A stretch of DNA of 64,000 nucleotides from Lichenostomus cassidix (lineage: Eukaryota > Chordata > Aves > Passeriformes > Meliphagidae), in NCBI GenBank assembly GCA_008360975.2, contig CM039181.1, positions 9,656,380 to 9,720,379 of the forward strand, in the 5' to 3' direction. Below, piece after piece: positions 34,811 to 49,600 of this stretch (the first letter of the stretch is position 1; each line of letters starts with the position of its first letter). The notes beneath the pieces are model-generated. The model did no database searches. It had not been told where the DNA came from and saw only the letters and a program-made list of their open reading frames with translations. The translations under genes and the position numbers were made by a program.

Positions 34811-36084
34811 CATCCATCGCTCTAAGGAACACTGTTCAAAATCATATAAATGCATGTTTGCCTTCACGTTTGCATTCCATTTGGGGAAGGAAAAAACCCA
34901 ACCAAAACCCAACCAATCAAACAAACAAAACCAAAAAAATATCAGAAACTCTATTAATTACTGACCTGAGTAGTCAGTGGCACAGTACCGGGAGGATAAT
35001 ACAAGCCTCACTTCAGATGTTTCCAGTGGGAAGTTAAATGAGGCCTAGAAGGGGAAGGAGAGCACTGCTTTGGGGGCTTGGTTCCTACTGCGGTGAGCAC
35101 CACTCTTAATTCCATAAATTTTTCATAAATTTGTGTTAAGCACATGGCCCTGGACACCAAAGCACTCAGTGCAGGAGCAACAGCAACAGCAGAGGCTGAA
35201 AAGCCCCCAAAGGCATAACTTAGGACCAGCCAGCAAAAGGCAATATTGACCATGGAAAACCTAAGCTAATTAAAGGTGTCATATTGATTTAAATCTTTTT
35301 CGGACTGTTTCAAACTGGTTCCGGTCACAGGTCAACCACCAGTGCTGCTCTGAGGCCTGTCCCAAGCTGGGCCAACACCCGATGCCACCAGAATCGGTTG
35401 ATTTAGCAGGTTAATTCCTAGTCTAACACCTACGTATTTCCCCACAGGTGAGGTGACATGGTAGAAGTTTTGCAGTACAATTTTTTAGAGTAAGATGTTG
35501 GTATGGATGCGAGCCTTTGCGTGGGGAATATACACGTTTTGAGGGATTCACCACTGTTGCCAGCGAGAGGCATGCCAGGCTGACTAAGCTTCATCCTAGC
35601 TTTATCCACACCTCATCTTGTCCTGACTCACGCACGAGCGCTGTCCCAAAGGCAGTAAAAACACAAAATATTTATTAGAATTCAAAATGAGTTGTGGGTT
35701 GTTTCCTGTTTATGAGGTGTGGACTCCTCAGCCCACACCAAACGTGTAGCAACTTCTATCTGCAGCGAGGACGGCTGTGTTACTCCAGGCATGGAGGAGA
35801 GCTCTCTTAATCCCTGTTCCGGAAGTGATTCTTTTGAAGAACTTGGATACATTTTGTCCATGAAAATGTCTGCAGAAAGTGGTGAAGGAAGAGAATTATT
35901 CCACACTTAAGATATTTACACAGGAGACTGTGCTCTGAAAGAGTGTTTAAAGTGTAGATTACTGACTGGATTGGGTAAATTTATATCACAGTTCAAATCT
36001 CAATCACATACTAAATATAAATATCCACTCTAAAAGTGCAAGCTTTTAGAAATCAGAAGTTAGATTATTTTCTAACTAAAGTTT

Positions 36085-36094
36085 TGACCTTGAA
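36085..36094 (-). promoter_or_regulatory. ERR/NR5A-type half-site TTCAAGGTCA upstream of promoter
   Basis: The same 10-base element as in the intron, about 2 kb upstream of the CpG island. It is a motif match only. Confidence 0.2.
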
Positions 36095-37665
36095 TAAGCT
36101 TTAAAGTACTCTTATTTTCTATTAATATGCAATAACCTTATTACAATTGCCTAACAGCTTGACAGTTGTGAAAGAAGCAGCCAGATTTGTGCAGTTGTTG
36201 ATTTTCCATCCTTCCAGTAGCCAGCTGGCTTTGTTAGAGGCCTGCACAGCCACGAACAGCATTTCTATCACAAAACATTTTCATTCGCAAGAGAGAAATG
36301 CCTTTTCATTTATTTAAAGGCCAGATATGGAGTCTCTCGTAACAATTCTGTGGGAGCAGATGAGCAGCTCCAAGTCAGCACAGACTCATTCAGAAGTCTG
36401 GGAGACAGACCATACCAGGAAAAATTGGCAGCGCCTTCACCACCTCCTCCAGCTACGGGCAGAACGCAGGAAGTGGGCTGACCCTGTGCTCAAATATTTG
36501 CTGTGGTTTCTCTTGCTGATTTGATGATAGAGATTTTAACAGACAATAGGCCTTGTTTTTGCTGGGTCATCGTGAAAGACTTCCCCTACATAGTTGACAG
36601 AGCCTTCCCATTTGAGTATTTATTTGAAATGGGAGCTGCATTTCATATGAGACCTGGTATCATAGCCAGCACTTTATCAGCTGAAATAGCATACACACGG
36701 TTCTGTTTCTCTTTGAGTGACTACTGAAGCCTTACAGACCTAACATGTACTAATGGAAAATTAATTTAGTTAAATTAATCTTTGAATTATTAAAATAATA
36801 GAAGAGGCTGAACAATCACAAGGCAACAAGTTTTATGAACAGAGGTCACTAGCAGAAGTCTAGAAAACTATCCCAGTGTAACTTAAATCTTTCGCTGTAT
36901 AACTTTGTGCATGCTGGATCCTGCCCATTTGTGCCGGGTCAAAATATGTCCACACCAAAAGTCCCATGTGATAATGAATGGGAGATGGTTACATCTGATT
37001 TATTTAATACACAGTATGCAAATTATTGTTAAAAGCACAATTCTCTCTCACCAAATCAACCCCCTTAAAACCCCAGGCAACAGCTAAGAAAACTGTCAGA
37101 GCAGAGGAGACCAGTGAAAAGTATCCACCCCAAGCTTTCCTTATGATGCTCTGTTCCAGCATAGCAGTCTGGGTACAGAAATATCTGCGCTGCTTTTTTT
37201 GCTGTTGGTTTTAGATCAGGCTGGATTTGAGGGTTGGTTGTTTTTAGATACATGTCTCTCTCCTGGATTAGAGCAAAGCTCTAAGACTAAAGGTGATAAA
37301 TGAAAACATTTAGATAAGTCACATGAGACTCATCTGCCTCATTTTAATATGACAGGTTTTGGATGGAACCAGGATTCAAGTTACAGGTTTACACAAGTCT
37401 AGTGTACCACAAAACTATTTAGACTTTTTTTTTTTTTTAACTCTAAAATGAGATTATATTTCTCAACAACATAAGCAGTAATGCTGTTTCTTATATTTAG
37501 TTTTTGTTAGAGATGTTTACCATGCCACCCCATCAATACCAGGTATGGCCTTGGTCATTCTGATAATTTCTTTTCATGATTGAAAGCTGCTTTGCTCATT
37601 ACTCTTCACTTACTAAGACGTTTCATTACTTGTCAGAGTGTCAAGATCAAACATTCCAGTTTGAT

Positions 37666-37697
37666 CCATTTCCACATCCACATTCCATTTCCACATC
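37666..37697. repeat. short direct repeat CCATTTCCACATC
   Basis: Two identical 13-base copies 19 bases apart, at 37666 and 37685. Confidence 0.85.
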
Positions 37698-40600
37698 TCT
37701 TCCTGTGTGAAAAAGACTTCATAACAGTTCCATGTAAGATCATGGTGCTTTAAGCTTATTAACCCTTCTTAAGCCAAAGTGTTTAGAATTCCTCTCATTA
37801 CTCTTTGTGCTGCTGCTGTCATCGTTGTTATGGATTTTCATTATATGATTGCCAGACAGGTTGAGAACTGGTGAATTATTTTTTTTTAATGCGACAGTTG
37901 TCTCCCCCTCCATCATTATTACTTTACATCATTATTATTAGTCAGTGTGTTGTATTTCTTTTTTTTAATAAAAAAGTTCTTTAAAAAAACTACTAGCAGT
38001 GAGCAAGCACCTTTCTTTCAGTAGTGCAGGATGTCCCAAAGCTTTCTTTTGAGGGGAAGCCTACGGTGGAGCCTTCTGCAGGATAAGGAGGAGCCAGAGG
38101 GAAAATTAGTGACTTGAAAACACTTTATGAGAATAATCAATTACTCTTAAAACTCAGCTGTAGCTATTCTTTCCCAAATTTGCCTACCTTCACATCTGAA
38201 TAATTTCTTTCTCCAGTGTAAGATTCCTTTACTATAAATTTCCTTTTGTGCTGGACACTGCATTACCAGATTCAGCAGAATTTAGCAGGCTTCTTTGTGG
38301 GTATAGGTTTTTGTCCCTGAGAACTGCTAAAAATCTGTTAAGGTAAATATAATAAATTTATACATTTTTAGAAAACAAATCATTGCTTGGTATCTTGAAC
38401 TGGGGAGAAGTTGTGTTGTTCTCTTACTGGGGTGGATTGCTCCTCCCTTTCTTTGATGAATGTGGTACTTGCCAAAGTGTGACTGAAGGAATAAGTTTCC
38501 TCCTGTTTTGGAAGGTTTTCCTATTATCCTTGGAAATAGATGTACTCTTAACTCAATTGCTTAATGCATTTCAATTTATTGATCCCTGTATTTCCAGTCC
38601 TTTGAATGAATGCTATTTGAATGTTTCCCATTTGAAAGAAAGAGTTTCTTTCTGATCTAGGCTTCCCACTTTTTCCTTACTTTTGCTTTTTTGGCTCCAT
38701 GAAGCCTCTGTTGCAACTTTTTTCCCCAATCTCAGTTTACCAGTTCATGTTTTGTCTGTCTCACTGAGATTCTCTTGGTTGATCTACTTAAAGTCTGTCC
38801 CTGTTGTCCCCCCATAACTGTGATTCAAATCTTACTCATGAGTGACTATTGCGACATCTCTTTTGGCCCTCATTCTCCCCTCTCTCCAGCTAAAGCTAAC
38901 TTTCACTGTCCCCTCTCAAGTGTCTTTACTATTTACGTCAACTCTGTACCCCCTTTGACGTCTGCTTGCAATTCCCAACCTTTCTTTCCTGTAACATCCG
39001 CTGCTCTCAGCTCTCCTTTAACAATTCTGCAGAAAACCTGCCCCTTCCCTGCAGAGCCTGTATGGGAGCATGACATGGCACAACAAAGCAGCGAGACAGA
39101 ATGTTTGGTGGATCATATTTTGCAATACAATTATTAACAATTTCGACCAGGTTTTCTTTAAAATGTATCCTCCTATGCACGTCTGAAGTGTTTGTTTATT
39201 CCTTTGCATGACTCTATCATCTTACACAGTCACTGGTCAATCCCCCCAGCATCAATGCTTATCTATCCTTGTCTAGCTTTAGTTGTATCCTTCATGTAAG
39301 TTGCAGAAGTTCCTGGGCATTCCCTTGTGTTTAATGCAAATTTCAAGAAGGAATTGCTGTGAAAATATCAGCTTGCCCTAAATAATGTTGCTTTGTAAAT
39401 AATTCAGTCCAAGTGCAGAAATCAAAACTGAAGTTGCAGCTTCCGTTCGCCTCATGCACCCGAGGTGTAAGCACATCCCTTTAGCAAGGAGATGCAGTGA
39501 TTGTACAGCTTGTTCTGCTGCCAGAGCACCCAAGGAGACGCAGTGCCAGTCGTGCATGTGTGCTTGTTTTGGTGCAAAGTCGGGTGCTTCCCTGAAGGGG
39601 AGCTCAAAGCTAAGCCGATTTGAGTTGGTTTGGTTTTGGCTGAGGCAATTAAAGGGGAAGTACAAGTTGGTGCTGTTTCCAGAGTGGCAGTGTGTGGCAC
39701 ACAGTAGGACATGCGCCGGGTGGCACTAGTGCAGTGTGTCCACTCCAGTGCACTTCCCAGAGCTCATCTAATCACAGATCTTTAGTTCTCCAGGATCCTT
39801 GATGCAAGCAGTTTCTTTCCCTTGTACTGCTTGCACTTATCTCCCGCAGAGGAAGGGCAAGTGTTTGTATCATGCTGTCAAGTAAAACTGTTGAGTTTGG
39901 GTGCTTTGGGTGTGTAAATGTGAGACTTAGTCAAAGCAATTAGCTGAGTAACTATTCAGCTTAAATTGTTTTCCTACCCTGCTTCCAGGCCGTGACTAAG
40001 AGCCGCTGTGATACACACCCAGCCTTTTTCAGCACTTGCAACTGATACGCTGAGCCTCAGCCACAACTGCCTTGGGATGAACAATCTCACAGTTCATTTC
40101 TGGGCTCTTTGCTCAATCGTTGCACATCTACAAGTCAGACTTCAAAACAAAAGCACATGTGATGGGGCTGATGCTTTGTAGGTTCCAGTTTTTCTTTTAA
40201 ACTTTGACTGTCCATGTTCTTGTTCAAGTACTTCTCACTGCTCTTTACATTGACCAGCTTTGCTGTGTGAGTAGGAGCTGCTCACAACGAAGTCCTAGAT
40301 AGGTTTTTTTAAACCAAGACTATACTTCTAAAATCGTTTGAAGTATTTGATAAAATAATTCGTAAACAACATCTTAGAAAACATAGAAGGAGGTCAGATG
40401 AGACTTGAAAACACACTGTTATAAGACAGATGAACAAGCTCATTATTGGCTAGAAATAGAGGCTTACCCCAGGCCAGCAGCAGAAAGGCCACAGTTTTCT
40501 GATCCTGTGGCCTCAGAAACATCCCAACATCCAGTACCCCCTTATTTGTCCTCATGTCATGCTGCACCACTCCTCAGTCTTCCCAGTCCCAGCTCTTTGC

Positions 40601-43600
40601 AGGACTATGCTGTGAACCAGATCAAGGGACCTTTTCTACTGAAAAATAGTAGAAAATAACATAAAAAAAAATTTTCATTATCTAATTGACAGCACATGAC
40701 CTACATCCTGGAGGAGCACTGACTGAATTCCTGCCATCTGCACTACCTTGGAAATCAGCCTGGCATCAAACCCTGGACAGCCTTGCTGAGGACATGGAAA
40801 AGGTGACTGTGGCAGGGGACCTGAGTGATAACGAAAGAGAGCAGAGGGTTTCTTTCAGTTAGAAGATGGCTCCAGGGAACTCTGGAAAAGGAAGTGATTT
40901 TCAACTGGACCATGAGGAGCAAAGCCAGAGGAAAATGTGGGTTGTTTGGACATGAGGAATGTAAGCAGCAGCAGCAGCCTTCTCAGCTCGGGGAAGGACG
41001 TCATTGCAGCAACACGAAAGCATCAACTGCTAACACTGTATTTATCCAAACCGTAAAGAACAATTTTAAATAAGAAGAGGTTTCAAAGCTGTGTTTAGCT
41101 GGAAGATCTGTGTGGGAGAGGGGTGGATACTTTTGGACTTTGTTAATAATTAAGTGGAGGAGTGTGTTAAAGCCTATGGAATGGACAGCATGGTAGTAAA
41201 AATACCGTGACTCATTGAAGCTGGAGGTTAGCAAACAGGCCCAAGTAAACAAAATTGCACATGACAGATCCTTGTGCAGCAAGACCCATCTCTCATTAGT
41301 GAAACTGAGCCTGAAATGCTGCATTTGCTTCTGGAACCTCTTGACCTTGTGGAAACAGTTTGATACTGAACCTGCAAGAAATACAAATTGTGTTCAGAAC
41401 TAGATGAAAATCCAGCATGTTTTCCAAGCTATACATTTGTAATATTGAGCATATTTTCCAAACAGTTTTTCCCTCATAATAATCCCTGAGTTCATCTCTT
41501 TCCTAAAAAAAGCCCCAAAACATTAAGAAACCCTCTTTTCTCGTATCATTTCACTCACTCCAAATGCAGCAAGAACCAGAAGAAAAATCTGGACATATAG
41601 TTTAAAAGAGGCAAGAACAAGAATTTTTCTAAGCGGCATCATGTGAAGTCTGCTTTTCTGCATACTAGTGTCATCAGATGTTTAGATTTTAACAGAATTA
41701 TTTCATAGGTCTTCCCCCATTTACAAGAAAAACTTGTTACTATCTTTTGCATATCTTAATACAATTCTCTCCCTTTCACCCTTTTTACCTCCTGTTTATG
41801 GCTTGAGGTACATTTGGCTCTAGAAACTGGCAGATGAAATCCATAAGGTTTGACTGTAGAGCAGAAAATACTCCAAAGCTGATCTCCTGCCAGCTGCCTA
41901 CCTTTCAGGGTGCACAAACACTGGTGTTGTCTGGTTTTCCCCTTTCTACAGCCATAGCTGAAGACACCAAAAATTCCCAAGGCACTGGGAAATGCCAACA
42001 ACAGGACAGGGAGATCACTGATGCCATTCCAGGAGCCTCTGAATACAAGAAGCATCATACAAGAGGTTAATTAGAGCTATATCATAGAGTTTTGTATCTA
42101 TTTTGAGTCGCTACTCGATTGCAGTTGCTCTGATTACCTAATTCATCTGTGTGCAACTCTGCAAATATTTGTTAGAGAACACAAAATATTTGCTGTTTAT
42201 CCTGGAGTTTAGCATTACAAATGTTTGTTTAATGTCCAGGCAGGGATTTTCAAATGTTTCTGATATCCCAGTATACCTCCAATTTGTTTCTAGTTAATTT
42301 AGAAAGAAAAAAGATCTTGTCGATATACCTGTCCTGTACATCTCATCCATGTTTACCTTCTGGGAGTTTGCCTGTTGGAGCTGTGCAGAAGGTAGAGTGC
42401 TCTGTCACTCTCCCACACGTCACCAGGTTTGTCATGCCACCCAGACACACACACAGAGAGCCTCTGCTGCCCCACACAGTGAGGTACCTGTGGCACTGCA
42501 AACAGGGGAAGGCCAGGCACTGTTATGTTGTTGCAAGGTAAGTGAGGTTAGATGAACCGAGGGTGTGAGTGTGCTGACATCACTAATTACTTGGAGGTAC
42601 AATTACAACAGCTGTCTCTCCACTCAGATTTTACAGTTAGATTAGCTATTACCTATGACTGTGCTCCAACACAAGCTGTAAGTAAAACCAAACCCAAGTC
42701 TCTTTTTTTTTTGACCCAGTAAAACTCTAATTACAACACAAAGTGAATTTTTTTTTTTTTTTCTAATCAAGGGCAATGCCATAGGCTAGCATTCAGACTG
42801 GAAACTGAGTCAGGAAGAAATCCTCAAAGCTGAGTGTCACAGGTGTCACACAACTGCACTTCACAGTGTTCTGGCAGCAGAGGAGTCTTTTGGGGTAATG
42901 TCAATGTAGCTGCTCAGCACTGCTAAAAATGGAAAATCCCATCCCTTCCTCCTACCCCTTCTTTCAGGCACAAGCTCCACCATTTACCTTCTTTGGGCTT
43001 CAGCATTCATGGCATTTGTCAAAAGACGTGAAAGACATTTTTGGCATTTTCGTTCCAAAAGCCCCAAAAGACTGGCTAGTTGTCTGTAGGTTAGGGACTT
43101 GCGTTGCCTCAGCTGGGAGGCACAGAACACCAGGGCAGGCACAAGGGTGAGGAGAGGACACTGGGAGAGGGCAGGAGGATGAGAGACCTTCCCCCTTGCA
43201 GCTGTAAGGTGTTGCATCAGTTCACTTGTTTGTTAAACCACACCTTGGAAGAAGGTGGTAAATGCCATATCCATTTTGGATATTAAAAAACAGATCAAAG
43301 ACTGGTTGAAATCCCTAGTGGGTTGTTTGGTTTGCCATTGCACCAGTATTAGTTTTATTCCTCTTCCCTCATCCCCTGCCCCCTGTCTTCAAACCCCTTG
43401 ACTTCAGCAATGTCCCTCTTCACAAGCACACACTGTCCTTGCCTGCTCTTTCTATCAGTCCTTCAAGACCTATTTCTTTTGCAAACTGTTTTTTTCAATT
43501 GGTCAACTCTTCATTGACTGCTATCAATATAACTATACTAGAATTCTCGCTCCTGTTTACCTGACAATTTGGTTTCTTGGGGCTCAATCTTACCATTTCA

Positions 43601-46600
43601 CTCAATTTTGTAGAGAGCTGTTTGCCTACACATAGCCAAAGATCCTAAGACATTTTAGCAACTTTCATTTGTTCATAGAGAAAAGACTCAAGTCAGTCAT
43701 TACCCCACTATAAATCCCATGAACTATATGCAGAAAAATATGATTTATTACATAAATAAAGGTGAACTAGACATTAAAAAAATCAGAGTGGAATACTGGA
43801 ATCAAAATGTACTTAATCCAGAACCAGTGAATCTCTGATTAAAAATAAAATACAGTGCTGGTTTTTTTCTCCCTAAGCTCTGTAAATCCTTGAAGAACCC
43901 AGTTGGAACAACCAACCATTTTCTCATTGTTTTTCTGTCTCTAGCTCTTAGGTTGTTTTTTTCACTCCAGAAATAAAAACTTTACAGCTGGTATATATAT
44001 TACACTGATGATGCTTTGATTTAGAAATACAACTAACAGTTGTTAAATTAATCTAGTCAGATTTGAGTTACCTTTAAGACCTGGCTACAGTGTTTTGCTT
44101 CTGGAAGGTATGCCCATTTCATTTGTCCCCATGGTTCGTGAAAGTCAGGCTGTCTTTGGATAAATGATGATTTCATGTTTTTCTCAGATACCCACTCATG
44201 TTCATAAATTTGAAAGATGTGTGTTGTGCTATCAGAGAATGTATTTTGAAGTCAGTTTAAGACTTGGTTGCTAATCTTGTGGCCCTGCTTTTCTCTTCTG
44301 TAAACAGTGATAAATTATTTCCGGTAGGCCTGAATCCAGCAAGGCTCTTCACTAAATAGCCTCTAGGTAGAGTTACTTCAGAGTGAAGGGACAAACCCTA
44401 CATTAAAAGAAAAGTTTGATAATACAAATGTGTAAAAATACTGAATGCTTCCTGCAATTTATGCAGTTTTCTGAATTTGGATAGCAGATCTGGACACTGC
44501 TCCAGCCAGAACAGCAGGTTGTACCCAGAGCAGTCTGTACCTGATACAAGGTTTCTGATAAACTCCTGGATATCAAAAACATTATTAAACAAATACGTTT
44601 GATATAGTAGGCTTCTATTTTATATTGTTTTTCCATTCCTCATCACAAGTCATGATAGGACTAGTAAAAATTAGGTTATTTAATTCTCAGGCTTTGCTGC
44701 TCCGAGGGAATAAAAATGTACTTCTAAAAAATATTCATGTGCCTTAGGAAAAAAACCCCACCTTTATTCCCTGGATTAATCACTTGGAGCAATGTGCTAA
44801 GTACACTGAGCCGTTCTTTTTGTGGAACACGAGGATCAAGCCTTTGTTCTTGGCAGCCACATCCTTCATGCCGTGCATACTGGAACCCACCGCTGCTATT
44901 TTCTGTTCCTCACGGAGAGCAGAGTGCTCTGCAGCAAAAAAAGGGGTAGCTCCTCCCGGAGTGGCTGTGCTACAGCAGCAGCAAACTCCCAGGAAGAGCC
45001 TGAGGACACAGGGGTCACAATAAAGGTCACAATGAAAGTCCGATGTGGCACTCTGCTCTGTAAACGCCACGCTGGACTTGGCACCTTCATCAATTTTTAT
45101 GGGTGGTGTTCAGATTGAGGCTCAGGAATGGGAAGCTGTTATTAAAAAAAGGAAAATAACGGGCTGCTGAGAGGTACCAGATGCAGAGACATTGTGGAAG
45201 AAAGGAATGGAGGCCATCAAATTGTACTTTTTTGACAGTGAAGAACTCTGATTGGAGCCTGCAGGCAGGATGGCTATTGACACTTCCACCCTTTTGTCTC
45301 TATGACTACCCTGCACCTTGTCTATCCCTTACCCTGTGAGCAGGTTTTACCTATTTTTGGTGGGGTTCTCTGAGAAAAAAACGTGGTTACTTTTGCCTTG
45401 CCAGATTCACTGGTGTAGAAGAGAAACAAAGCCAGAAAGCTATTTTATAAAACCCTAAAACCTAGTAAAATTGCATTCTTGCTTTCCTCTTGTATCACTA
45501 CGGAAGTATAAGTGGTCAACACAGCAAAACTGCAGCTGATAGGAGGTCAGCTCTCCTGCAGACCAGTCACATGCCATCCCTTTGTCAGGGGTAACATATA
45601 TGGATGCACATATATCTTGTATATATTCACCTTTGACTGCTGTGCCTCCCTTCAAACACCTTCAAACACTTACAGAGAGAGAAGAAGGCAGCAGCGGAGA
45701 ACACCCTGCTTCATGCTAGCTCTTCCAGCATTTAATGGATTTAGACAGCACTTTTTTCAGAAAAGAAAGGACTCATAACCACCTGCAGTGGTTTAGCTTT
45801 ACAAAGTGCAGTCACTCAGTGTTAACAGAGTTACTCTTCCTATTTGTCAGCAGGCACAGAAACCTCGCAGGGCTCCACCCAGAGCTGTGCAGACACTGTA
45901 GAGTCATCAGATTTGGGAAGAATTCAGCCCTGCAGAGAATACCTGCAATAATGAGTGTGGATCTTTCACCCTCAAATTACTGGAAGTTTGATATAACAGC
46001 TGATCTTTTAGACTGACTTTTTAATTCTCAGTGTATACATATATGACTTCTCTGAAAAATGAGGATGAGTGCCTACTTACCGAATTTATTTTCATATTTG
46101 CTTGACAGAGCCATTCTTTTCTCATTTAACAATATGTCTCCTTGCATTTGTCTTATGGCATTACACGAACACAAATAGGTGATCTCCCATAGGCTATTTT
46201 TTTGTAAATCCTAATAAAATGTTGTCTCTACAAATAACAAAGAATATCCCCCCTGGAAATTATTTAAGCCTAAAAATTAAATATTTGGTGTTTAAATTTC
46301 TCTCTGGTTTGAAAGAAATCTGTAGTCCCTCTTCTCAGCAGACAAAGCACAAGGCACAGCAGGATCTGAGCAACATAGTCATCAAAGCCACTAAAGCAAA
46401 CCCTAAATGCAGTTTTAGCAAACCATAGAGTAGCATTTTAAAGTCCTCTAGGAGTAGTTTCATGTTACGAGCAGCCAGTTAAAAATAGCAACAGAACCAT
46501 TGTGCCATCCTCTAAAATAATGACTCTATCATAACAAAAATATTTGCATGAAGTAAATGGACATTGAGTAACTGTGGACTTCTGTACTGGTGATTGCACT

Positions 46601-49600
46601 GTGTCGAACCACAGTAAAAACAAGGTGGGGAGAGCAGAAAACACCTGAGACAAAATGATTTGTACCCTTTTCCATAGTGCTGCTTAGAACAGAATCCACT
46701 TATCCTTTGAACAAAGATAAAAATACTTACTTCTACTACCAAAAAACCCCAAAGCCCAGCCTCCCAAACCTAAATAAACATAGTTCTTCCTTATTCCTAA
46801 TGCATACATTTGGCACTTTAAGCTTTTTACTCCTAGATTTTTTTTTTTTAACTTTTGAGATTATTTTTTTACTGAAAAGATTGTTTTTTCTCTAAGATTT
46901 TTATTCTTCTGAACTCATTTAAGACTTTCATAGCAGAAAAAAAGCAGCAGTCCATCTCTGATATTGTTGGCAGTTTTTGTATTGGGCCAGATCCTGAAAA
47001 ATGTTCTGAACCTACAGTGCACTTTGCTGAATTACAGGAAAGGTTTGCTATTTCTTAGCATACCTGTCTGTTGAAGGGAGAGAAGACTAACATGCTCCAA
47101 CACAAAGAAATTTAAGGTACAGTCTGCCCATGCTTAGACCCTGAAGTTGGGAATGTGAATTGCATGTCTTCATTCAGTTCCTGCAATTTAAAAATTGCTC
47201 TTACATTCTGTTCTGGGACTGTAACTCCAGGAAATTACCATTTCCACGTGACTTTTTTCCCCCCCCCTTAATGAAAAAGCTTAAAATCTCCAAGAAAATT
47301 CACAATTCACCTGTGAACCCAGGTGATTTTATATCTGTCCCCAAAGCTTACTGATTGCAGAGATTTGGTGAACATAAAGGTCTCTCTCAGAATATTCAGT
47401 CTCATTTCTTTTACCAGTGCAGTGCCCCCTGAGATTCAGAAAGAAAAGCCGTATTTTATTACAGATGAGGTTTCAAATCTAACCACAGTGGACCTTATCT
47501 TTTTGCTCTTGGGATGCTTTTCTTTCTAGGGAAGTTATAGGAATCTTTTAAACAAGCAAAAAAGCAAGTATTTAAACATAGTCTGATAAGTTGGAAGAGA
47601 CTTGAGCCATCAGGGGAAAAGGACTTGAGCTCCTCTGAGTTCTCTGTGCCACGGTGGTGACAGCAGTGACAGGTTTGCATTTTAGCTACTGCTAACCTGA
47701 ACAAGATATCACAGAGCTTCCCTGAGGGTGAGAGCAGCCCTGAGGGGATTAAAAATACAGATATAGAATGGATTTACAAATAGATTCTGAAGTGGCATTT
47801 GTTCACAAGAAGAAAAGTGCAAGTTTTGGAATTGTGGCTTTGAAAATTATAAAGATTTGTTGTAATTTCTGGCCCATGGCTTTTCACAGTAATTTCAACG
47901 TCTTTCATTGTTCTGGAACTTGGTTGTCTATTAATCAAAATGAACACAAAACAGGAGAAGTCAAGGACAGAGAGTAACTGCCTTTAAAAGGCAGCAAAGA
48001 GAGTAAGACCCTTTACAAGCTGTCTGTTTAATCAATTATTTTGTTTTTCTAATTGATAATAAAGTTTAATCTCTCAAAAAAATTGGAATTGATGTGCTTT
48101 GAATTTTTCAGTGATGAAATTTTATACCACCTCTCACCCTGTCATGGTTCTAAGACATGGCACTGAAAGTCCCCTGCAATTTGGCATGGAGGTACAGATT
48201 AAATAATAAATTCAAATTAGTTGTTTCAAACACACCTGGAAAATATTTTGAAAACATGATCGTGCCAATGAATAAAAGACTGTGCTCTGACACATATATA
48301 ATGATTGTTGTTACCATCACAGAAATCTCTGTAAGAGAATTTGCTGTACTCTGAAAGAGGCAGTGAAGGACAGAATAGGCTTTGAAGATCATCTCAGTGC
48401 AGTTTACACGAGACATTCTGCATGTCAGGTGAAACACATTTTAAAGAGAAGATGGATACCCGCCAGGTTTTTCTGTGGAGACAAGTCTCGAGTGAAAAGC
48501 CTACAAACCCAGAGGTATAAGGTGCAGGAATGGCAATGATGCTTGGGGCTGATCAGGGCTGCATCCACATAGCCTGGGACTCTTTGCTACTGAATGGTTT
48601 CTGACAAAAGATTGAACCCAACAGTTTTATTTAACAAAGGAAGGATAGCAAAGATGATTTTCTATCTCTTCTACAGAAAACAAAATACCTGCTGTTGCTT
48701 AGATCTGTGGAACAGGGGCATGCCATGGGAACACCTTTGTGAAGGAGAAGGCTAAGGGGGCAATTTCCTTCCTTGTGCTGAGCTGGGTTTGTCCTTTTAG
48801 AAGCACCATGAATGAGCTGGAGTTTCTGGACTGTAACTGCTGCTTGCTAAATACTCTTGCACATGCCTTTGGCCCTGTGGATCCATCACCATCAGATCAT
48901 TTAATGCATCTCCCTACGGACATGTGGAGTTGGGATGGAATAGCTTAAGGGGGATTCTCTGATGTACTGCCCTGTGCTTGCTTAGTTAATTTAAATAACA
49001 TCTCATTTTAATCAATTAAGTTCTTGTTTTTTCTTAGGCATGTTTGAGCCTGGCTTAGAAAATCATCGTGATCTTGCATAAAAATATGCAATTATTCACA
49101 AAAAGAGCATACATATGGACCTGGAATGTTTGCTCTACTTGTGTTTGTATGACTATTTACTGCATTCATTGGGAAGGACCAAACCCAATAAAATTTCACA
49201 TTTGTATTTTTACACAGGTAGCAACACTGACTGTGTAGTTACTAAAGAGCTTGAGAGCAAGTTGGAAAAATGAATAGAAATATTCCAAGCCATACACACA
49301 TTGCATGTGTGCCAGGAAACAAGCAAAACCGGATTTCCCAAGTATTTTGTGTGATGGGGACTTCAGCTGGCCATGTCCTCTCCCCCAGCTCCTTTAGCTC
49401 CATGTCCTTTGTTTTCAGCCCTAGACTGAACATCCCCCAGCATCCCTAATTTTGGGACAAAGTAGCTGATTTGTCCATGCTTGTGCTGCCTGTCCAGCTG
49501 GCACTCACTTTTGCAGAGAGCACATCAGCTGGCAAACACTAACTGTGTGAGAAGAGTAATCATCTCCTGGTACAAATGACAGCAAACCTTGCCCTGTTCC

